Origin: Baekduia alba
GTDB lineage: Bacteria > Actinomycetota > Thermoleophilia > Solirubrobacterales > Solirubrobacteraceae
Reading direction: 5' to 3'
Assembly (NCBI RefSeq): GCF_028416635.1
Contig: NZ_CP114013.1
Location: 4,898,001-4,962,000 of the forward strand
Length of the DNA: 64,000 nucleotides
Below the pieces are notes generated by a model, which did no database searches, was not told where the DNA came from, and was given only the letters and a program-made list of their open reading frames with translations. The position numbers and the translations under genes are program-made. Shown here piece after piece: positions 58,305 to 64,000 of this stretch (its first letter is position 1; the number at the start of each line of letters is the position of its first letter).

Positions 58305-59651
58305 CTACGACGACGCGCCCGCCGCAGCGGTGCGCAGGCGCTCCTCCACCACACGGCGGCGCCGCTCGGCGCGCACCGCCCGCTCCTCCAGGGTCCGCAT
58401 GCCCGGGACGTAGAGCGCCGCCAGCGTCACCGCCGCGCCGAGCACGCCCGCGCCGATCAGCGTCGCGCGCGCGCCGAACGCGGCCTCGGCCGGGCCGGTC
58501 AGCGCGAAGGACAGCGGCAGCAGCCCCACCGAGATCAGCCAGTCCAGCGAGGACACGCGGCCCAGCAGCGCGCTCGGGACGTGCTGCTGCTTGGTCGTCG
58601 CCCAGACGATCGTGCCCGCGGTCTCCAGCGCGTTGAAGATCGCGCTGGCGACCATCAGCTGCCAGATCGCGTTCGCCGCGCCGTAGCCCGCGACCCCGAG
58701 CGTCGCCAGCGTCCACGCGACCAACATGAAGGTGATGCTCCGGCGCGGCAGGCCGAAGCGCCCCAGCAGCACGGCGCAGAGCATCGACGCGAGGCCGCCG
58801 GCGGCGAAGACCAGGCCCAGGTCGAACGCCGATCCGCCCATGCCCTCCTTGACGACGTAGGGCAGCAGCACCTCGACCGGCCCCATGAACAGCAGGTACG
58901 CGATGGCCGCCGAGGCGAACGTCGCCCACAGCCACGCGTGGCCGCGGACGAAATGCCAGCCCTCACGCAGGTCGGCGATCAGCGAGGTCTCGGCCGCCGC
59001 GCCGCCGAGCACCCGGCGCGAGGGCGACATCATCAACACGGTTCCCGCCGCCATCAGGAACGTCGCGCAATCCAGCAGGAAGACCCCGCCCGCACCCGCG
59101 ATGCCGACCACGACGCCGCCCAGCGCCGGGCCTGCGAGCCGCAGCGCGAGCGGCCGCATCAGCTGGTCCAGCGCGTTGGCCTGCGTCAGCTCCTCCCCGC
59201 GCAGGAGCTCCGGCACGAGCGCGTCGAACGCCGGCGCGTGGAACGCCGAGCCGGTCCCATAGAAGGCCGCGAGGACGACGACGTGCCACGTCTGGACCTG
59301 CCCGCCGATCGTCAGCCCGGCCAGCAGCGAGACCGCGAGCGCGCGGAGGAGGTCGGCGCCGACGAGCAGCCAGCGCCGCTCCAGGCGATCGGAGGCGACG
59401 CCGCCGATCAGCAGGAACGCGATCGTCGGCACGGTCATCGCGATGCCGACGAGCGACATCCCCGCAGGGCCGCCGCTCAAGGCGTACACCTGCCAGGCCA
59501 AGGCCACCAGGAACGCCCCGTCGCCGATCAGCGACGCGGTCGCGCCAGTCCACAGCAGCCGGAAGTCGCGGTGGCGCAGCGGGCTCAGGAGCGAGCCACG
59601 ACCGCGCGGGCCGCCGGCGAAGCCGTCCAGGCTCTCGTAGCTATGGTGCAT
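58305..59651 (-). CDS. MFS transporter (EntS/MFS_3-type)
   Basis: The 448-residue protein has about 12 membrane helices and the MFS_3 pattern (LRHRDFRLLWTGATASLIGD, GGVASDRLERRWLL, GTGSAFHAPAFDALVPELL, LTQANALDQLM), similar to enterobactin exporter EntS. The exported compound is unknown. Its ATG (59651) lies inside the last codons of the GGDEF-EAL gene, an 11-bp overlap, so it belongs to the same transcript. Confidence 0.9.
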   Translation of the reverse strand: MHHSYESLDGFAGGPRGRGSLLSPLRHRDFRLLWTGATASLIGDGAFLVALAWQVYALSGGPAGMSLVGIAMTVPTIAFLLIGGVASDRLERRWLLVGADLLRALAVSLLAGLTIGGQVQTWHVVVLAAFYGTGSAFHAPAFDALVPELLRGEELTQANALDQLMRPLALRLAGPALGGVVVGIAGAGGVFLLDCATFLMAAGTVLMMSPSRRVLGGAAAETSLIADLREGWHFVRGHAWLWATFASAAIAYLLFMGPVEVLLPYVVKEGMGGSAFDLGLVFAAGGLASMLCAVLLGRFGLPRRSITFMLVAWTLATLGVAGYGAANAIWQLMVASAIFNALETAGTIVWATTKQQHVPSALLGRVSSLDWLISVGLLPLSFALTGPAEAAFGARATLIGAGVLGAAVTLAALYVPGMRTLEERAVRAERRRRVVEERLRTAAAGASS

Positions 59652-62600
59652 CGTCGCCGGTGACGATGCCGGAGAAGTCCCCGGCACGGCCCTCGGCGAG
59701 GAACACGCGCGCGGACTCCGCGTCCATCGGCCGGGCGAAGTAGAAGCCCTGGCCCAGCTCGCAGCCCAGGTCGCGCAGCGTCTTCCACTGCTCGGGAAGC
59801 TCGATGCCTTCGGCCACGACCTCCAGCGACAGCGTCGAGCCGAGCGCGACGACCGCGTTGGCCAGGTCGGTGGTCTGCTGCGACGCGCCCTCGCGCAGGA
59901 ACGAGCGGTCCATCTTCAGGACGTCGACCGGGAACTTGGACAGGTAGCTCAGCGACGAGTAGCCGGTGCCGAAGTCGTCGAGCGCGAGCTTGATGCCCAA
60001 GGCCTTCAACTCGGCCAGCCGCTGCACCGCGAGATCCGTGTCGGCCATCAGGACCGACTCGGTGATCTCGAGCGTCAGCCGCTCCGGCGCCAGGCCGGAC
60101 TCCTCCAGCGCGTCGCGCACGTCGGCGACGATGTCGGAGTTCTGCAGCTGCTTGAGCGACAGGTTGATCGCCAGCGACGCCGGCGTCTCACTCGGGACGC
60201 CGTCGAGCAGTCGCCGGCCCTGCCGGCAGCCCTCGCGCAGGACCCAGCGGCCGATCGGCACGATCAGGCCGGACTCCTCGGCGAGCGGGATGAACTGGTC
60301 GGGGCCGACCATGCCGCGCGTCGGGTGGTTCCAGCGCAGCAGCGCCTCGACGCCGCTGATCGTCCCGTCGCCCAGCCTGATGACCGGCTGGTAGTAGAGC
60401 TCGAGCTGGTCGGTGGCCAGCGCGCGCTGCAGGTCGGTGCGCAGCTCCAGGCGCTGGAGCACGCCCTCGTGCATCTCGGGCTCGAACAGCCGGTAGCCGC
60501 CCTTGCCGTCGCGCTTGGCGATGTACATCGCGGCGTCCGCGTCGCGGATCAGCTCGTCGGCGTCCGCGGTCCCGTCGTCGGGCGCGATCGCGATGCCCAG
60601 CGAGCAGCGCACGGCGAGCTCCTTGTGGGCGGCCGACAGCGGCGCGGAGATGGCCTCCATGATGCGCTCGGCGGCGTCGGCCGCCTCCTGGACGCCCTCG
60701 ATGTCCTCGAGCAGCACGGCGAACTCGTCGCCGCCGAAGCGGGCGGCGGTGTCGCTGGCGCGGATCGAGAGCGCCAGGCGCTGGGCGACCTGCTTGAGCA
60801 CCTCGTCGCCCGCGGCGTGGCCGAGCGAGTCGTTGATGATCTTGAAGTCGTCGAGGTCGACGAAGACGATGCCGATCCCGCGCTGCTCGCGGCGTGAGCG
60901 CGCGATCGCGTGGCGCACGCGCTCGACGAACAGGGCGCGGTTGGGCAGCTCGGTGACCGGGTCGTGGAAGGCCTGGTGGGCGAGCTGGCGCTCGAAGGCC
61001 TTGCGCTCGCTGACGTCGCGCGAGTTCAGGACGATGCCACCGACGTGCTCGTCGGCGGTCAGGTTGGTGAACAGGACCTCGAACTGGCGGGTCGTGCCGT
61101 CCTTGTGGTTGAGCGTGCACTCGAGCGTCTGCGAAGCGACCGGCGCGTCGGCGCCGTCGGCGATCAGGCGCAGCAGGCGGCTGCCGTCGTTGGCGTCGAC
61201 CAGCTCGTCGATGCGGCGGCCGACAACCTCCTCGGGCGTGAAGCCGAGGACCTTCTCGATCGCCGGGCTCTGGTAGGCGACCGTCGCGTCGGGCGCCAGC
61301 ACGGTGATGAGGTCGCTGGAGTGCTGGACCAGCGAGGCGAAGCGCGCCTCGCTCTGACGGCGCACCAGCTCCTCGGTCAGCTCGGCGCGCTCGAAGGCCA
61401 GGACGAGCTGCGTGCCCAGCGCGGCGAGCGTCTCGCGCACCGCGCGGTCGGCGATCGCCGGGCCCTCGGCCAGCAGGACCGACGCGCGGCCCTCTCGCGG
61501 CGCGAGGTCGACGACCACGGCCGCGTCGCCGGTCCGGGCGGCACGCTCCTCGGCGCCGAAGTCGTCGGCGTCGCGCAGCTCGACGCGCACGCCGTCGCCG
61601 GTCAGCTCGGTCGCCGCGGCGACCGCGACGGCCTCCAGCTCATCGCGCGTGCCGGCCGCGACCAGCGCGGCGCCGGCGCGCGACAGCGCGCGCTCGCGGT
61701 CCATCGACCGCTCCTGCTGGCGCATCAGCCCGGCCATCCGGACGACGACCAGGCCGAACAGCACGATCGCGGCGATCGTGACGACCGCCATGTCGGTGTC
61801 GCCGCGCTGGATGTCGTGCGTCAGCTCGACGGACGGCGCGATCAGCGAGGCGACCGCGAGGAGCGCCAGGCGCCAGCGCGTGAGCACCGACGGCGCCGGG
61901 CGGCCGTGGTCGAGGATCGTCATCGACGGGTGCAGCGCCGCGGCGCCCCACAGCACGTAGAAGCCGATCCAGCCGAGGTCCAGCCACAGCTGGCCGTCGT
62001 AGGTGCCGTGCAGGATCGTCAACCCGTACACGAAGTCGGTCACCAGCAGCAGGGCGATGGCCGAGGACATCAGGTTGAACGCGGCGCCGCGCTTGCCGCC
62101 GTCCAGCGCGAGGCGCAGCGCGGCCGCCAGCAGCAGGACGTCGCCCAGCGGGTAGGCGACCGAGACGAGCTTGGCGTCCAGCGACAGCGAGCCGTCGTGC
62201 AGGTAGGGCGCGATCAGCGCGATCCACGACGGGACCGCGAGGCCGATCGTCAGGATCGCGGCGTCGACCGCGCCGCGGTCGGTGGAGCGCGACGCGCGCC
62301 GCTTGACGACGAGCAGCAACCCCGCCATCAACACCGGGTAGACCAGGATGTAGGACGCGTCGCCCAGTGACGGGAACGGCGTCTCGTGCCCGGTCAGCTT
62401 CGGGTAGCTGTAGGTGTACAGGTCGCCGAGCCAGAACAGCAGGAAGCCGCCCGCGAACCAGTACCACGGGCCCTTGGCCTCCGGCTGGTGGAGCCGGACG
62501 GCGCACGGGATCGCGATGACGGGCGACAGACCCAGCGCGAACATCACGTAGGAGTTGCCCTTCAAGGGCGGCACCAACATGTACAACGTCGCCAGGACGG

Positions 62601-62652
62601 CGGCCGCGGCCAGGAAGACGATCCAGGCGCGCTTCCGCAAGGTGGTGGTCAT
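59641..62652 (-). CDS. Ten-helix membrane sensor with GAF, PAS, GGDEF and EAL domains
   Basis: The 1003-residue protein has about ten membrane helices in residues 8-312, a GAF-like domain (about 320-425), a PAS domain (about 435-550, LVQHSSDLITVLAPDATVAY), a GGDEF domain with intact ARFGGDEFAVLL (GGDEF at 640-644) and an EAL domain with intact VEALLRW (EAL at 769-771), plus the downstream NLSLKQLQN, EITESVLM, DDFGTGYSSL and LKMDRSF motifs. Both cyclic-di-GMP synthesis and breakdown appear possible. It is coupled to an alpha-oxoamine synthase gene (ATGA), suggesting it may respond to that enzyme's product through the hydrophobic domain. Confidence 0.93.
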   Translation of the reverse strand: MTTTLRKRAWIVFLAAAAVLATLYMLVPPLKGNSYVMFALGLSPVIAIPCAVRLHQPEAKGPWYWFAGGFLLFWLGDLYTYSYPKLTGHETPFPSLGDASYILVYPVLMAGLLLVVKRRASRSTDRGAVDAAILTIGLAVPSWIALIAPYLHDGSLSLDAKLVSVAYPLGDVLLLAAALRLALDGGKRGAAFNLMSSAIALLLVTDFVYGLTILHGTYDGQLWLDLGWIGFYVLWGAAALHPSMTILDHGRPAPSVLTRWRLALLAVASLIAPSVELTHDIQRGDTDMAVVTIAAIVLFGLVVVRMAGLMRQQERSMDRERALSRAGAALVAAGTRDELEAVAVAAATELTGDGVRVELRDADDFGAEERAARTGDAAVVVDLAPREGRASVLLAEGPAIADRAVRETLAALGTQLVLAFERAELTEELVRRQSEARFASLVQHSSDLITVLAPDATVAYQSPAIEKVLGFTPEEVVGRRIDELVDANDGSRLLRLIADGADAPVASQTLECTLNHKDGTTRQFEVLFTNLTADEHVGGIVLNSRDVSERKAFERQLAHQAFHDPVTELPNRALFVERVRHAIARSRREQRGIGIVFVDLDDFKIINDSLGHAAGDEVLKQVAQRLALSIRASDTAARFGGDEFAVLLEDIEGVQEAADAAERIMEAISAPLSAAHKELAVRCSLGIAIAPDDGTADADELIRDADAAMYIAKRDGKGGYRLFEPEMHEGVLQRLELRTDLQRALATDQLELYYQPVIRLGDGTISGVEALLRWNHPTRGMVGPDQFIPLAEESGLIVPIGRWVLREGCRQGRRLLDGVPSETPASLAINLSLKQLQNSDIVADVRDALEESGLAPERLTLEITESVLMADTDLAVQRLAELKALGIKLALDDFGTGYSSLSYLSKFPVDVLKMDRSFLREGASQQTTDLANAVVALGSTLSLEVVAEGIELPEQWKTLRDLGCELGQGFYFARPMDAESARVFLAEGRAGDFSGIVTGDDAP

Positions 62653-63965
62653 GCCGCGCTCCGCAGCGTCGTGGGTGGCTCGCCGGCCGGACGCAGCACG
62701 CCGCGCGCCGCAAGCTCCTCCAGCGCGACGAGCAGGGTGTCGACCTCGGCGTCGGTGTTGGCCGCGGTCAGCTGCACACGGAAGCCGACCTCGTCCTTCG
62801 GGACCAGCGGGTAGGCCGCGAGCGTCACGTAGACGCCGCGTTCGAAGAGGAAGCGGCCGACCGAGTCGATCTGCTCGTGGTCGCGCAGCGGGATCTCGAT
62901 GATCGGCAGGCCCGAGCGGTTGGGCGTGTGGATGTCGAGCCGCGTCAGGCCGTCGAGCGTGCGGCGCGTCAGGCGCTCGAGCTCGTCGCGCAGCGCGTCG
63001 CCGCGGCGCTCGTTGACGTCGAGGCCGGCCAGGACCGTGGCCAGCGACGCGACCGGCGACGGGCCGGAGTACAGGTAGGGCGGCGCCGCGACCTTCAGCA
63101 GGTCCTTGACCTCGGTCGGGCAGGCGATGAACGCCAGCAGCGAGCTGTAGGACTTCGAGAAGCCGCCGACGAGGATCAGGTTGTCGTAGGACTCGCCGAA
63201 GTGCCGGACGATCGAGTTGCCCTTCGCCCCGTAGGGGTTGGTGACGTCCTCGCCGCGCTCGCCGATGACGCCGAAGCCGTGCGCGTCGTCGACGTAGAGC
63301 AGCGCGCCGTGCTTGCGCGCGACCTCGGCGAACGCGGGCAGATCCGGCGGGTTGCCGGTCATCGAGTTCACGCCGTCCATGCACACCAGGCGCGTGGGAT
63401 CGCGCTCGGCCGACAGCAGTTCGTCGAGGTGGTCGGGGTCCTCGAAGCGGAAGCGCCGGACCGCGGCGCCGCGGGCGCGAGCGGCCTGGCAGCCGTCGTA
63501 GATCGTCTTGTGCGCCCGGGCGTCGAGGAAGATCGTGCCGCTGGCGGCCAGCAGCGGGATCACCGACAGGTGGATGTGGGTGATCGTCGGCAGGACCAGC
63601 GAGTCCTGCGCGCCGAGCAGCGCGGTGAGGCGCTCCTCGATGTCCTCGTACAGACGCGGCGAGCCGAGCAGCCGCGACCACGAGGGGTGCGTGCCCCACG
63701 TGTCGAGGTAGGCCGGGACCGCGTCGATGATCTCGCGGTCGAGGTCGAAGCCGAGGTAGTTGCACGACGCGAAGTCGGCGAGCCACTGCTCGCCGACGCG
63801 GATCATGCGGCCGTCGATCTCGTCGATGACGGCGTCCACCATCGGGTGGGACGCCTTCAGCGCGGCGAGGTCGCGGCAGCTCTCGAGCCAGTGATCGAGC
63901 CACGGGCGCCGCGCGACAGGGCTGGCGGCGGGCGTGACGGCAGGGGATGACGACGTAGGACGCAT
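62649..63965 (-). CDS. Alpha-oxoamine synthase (BioF/SPT/CqsA-like PLP enzyme)
   Basis: The 438-residue protein is a fold-type I PLP enzyme of the alpha-oxoamine synthase family: LADFASCNYLGFDLDREIID, GTHPSWSRLLGSPRLYEDIE, LYVDDAHGFGVIGERGED (Asp and His that hold PLP), and the PLP Lys in LVGGFSKSYSSL (Lys271). Members join an amino acid and an acyl-CoA: BioF in biotin, SPT in sphingolipids, CqsA/LqsA in alpha-hydroxyketone signals. No bio genes are nearby. It overlaps by ATGA the receptor-like GGDEF-EAL gene. An AGAGGGAG precedes the ATG. The product is unknown. Confidence 0.9.
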   Translation of the reverse strand: MRPTSSSPAVTPAASPVARRPWLDHWLESCRDLAALKASHPMVDAVIDEIDGRMIRVGEQWLADFASCNYLGFDLDREIIDAVPAYLDTWGTHPSWSRLLGSPRLYEDIEERLTALLGAQDSLVLPTITHIHLSVIPLLAASGTIFLDARAHKTIYDGCQAARARGAAVRRFRFEDPDHLDELLSAERDPTRLVCMDGVNSMTGNPPDLPAFAEVARKHGALLYVDDAHGFGVIGERGEDVTNPYGAKGNSIVRHFGESYDNLILVGGFSKSYSSLLAFIACPTEVKDLLKVAAPPYLYSGPSPVASLATVLAGLDVNERRGDALRDELERLTRRTLDGLTRLDIHTPNRSGLPIIEIPLRDHEQIDSVGRFLFERGVYVTLAAYPLVPKDEVGFRVQLTAANTDAEVDTLLVALEELAARGVLRPAGEPPTTLRSAA

Positions 63966-64000
63966 GCTCTCCCTCTTGATCGGGCCGCGTGCGTCCGGTT

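Noticed and set aside
59641-63903. A 1420-codon frame suggesting a fusion of the synthase and GGDEF-EAL protein
   Set aside because: The part upstream of 62652 is an out-of-frame shadow of the synthase; the ATGA overlap shows two genes.

Overview
The window is GC-rich (roughly 70% or more) with strong G/C third-position bias and almost no intergenic space. Gene content (many ATGA/GTGA stop-start overlaps, an ECF sigma operon, split PRODH/P5C dehydrogenase, MlaE-type permease, DUF3618/holin-like pair, ArnT-like glycosyltransferase) fits a high-GC actinobacterium. My best guess is the Solirubrobacterales (Thermoleophilia), but this is inferred from gene style and not from a marker gene. I saw no rRNA, tRNA, CRISPR array, insertion sequence or prophage; it reads as ordinary chromosome.

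Layout. 1-4.3 kb: circularly permuted ATP-grasp protein (cut by the window edge), HxlR regulator, glutamine amidotransferase, a membrane/envelope stress-type pair and a secreted SGNH hydrolase. 4.3-8.6 kb (minus): an ECF sigma operon (membrane-anchored protein, sigma, putative anti-sigma, phospholipase D) and a second sigma factor carrying a ribbon-helix-helix domain and a C-terminal membrane helix. 8.8-12.8 kb (plus): exported low-complexity proteins, one made of four exact-length 70-residue Q/N-rich repeats. 12.8-17.9 kb: signal peptidase I and the proline catabolic locus with its PucR-type regulator. 18-23 kb: small genes, a DUF4396 membrane protein, a YbdK-type ligase, a diguanylate cyclase, and a GntR regulator coupled to a degenerate acyltransferase domain. 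23.4-31.5 kb: GH20 hexosaminidase, GntR with divergent MlaE permease, SDR, TetR with amidase, lipoprotein. 31.5-40 kb: acyl-CoA dehydrogenase, GH65 phosphorylase with beta-phosphoglucomutase, Fur-catalase pair, MFS exporter, GGDEF fragment. 40-47.8 kb: membrane glycosyltransferases, GtrA, esterase, two-component system. 47.7-56.4 kb: lipoate ligase family, adenine deaminase and a six-gene sulfonate uptake/desulfonation operon with a divergent MarR regulator. 56.4-64 kb: VOC proteins, a frameshifted LuxR gene, MFS, and an alpha-oxoamine synthase overlapping a ten-helix GAF-PAS-GGDEF-EAL receptor.

How the parts work together. Several units look complete: proline to glutamate (PRODH plus P5C dehydrogenase under PucR); alpha-glucoside phosphorolysis to glucose-6-phosphate (GH65 plus beta-PGM); peroxide response (Fur-family regulator plus catalase); and sulfonate scavenging (ABC transporter, FMNH2-dependent monooxygenase, DszB-like desulfinase). 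The features most worth follow-up are the alpha-oxoamine synthase/c-di-GMP receptor pair, the membrane-anchored sigma-RHH fusion, the Q/N-rich repeat protein and the DszB-like protein with a conserved Cys/His/Arg set. Perfect or near-perfect palindromes sit in several divergent promoters and give testable operator assignments.
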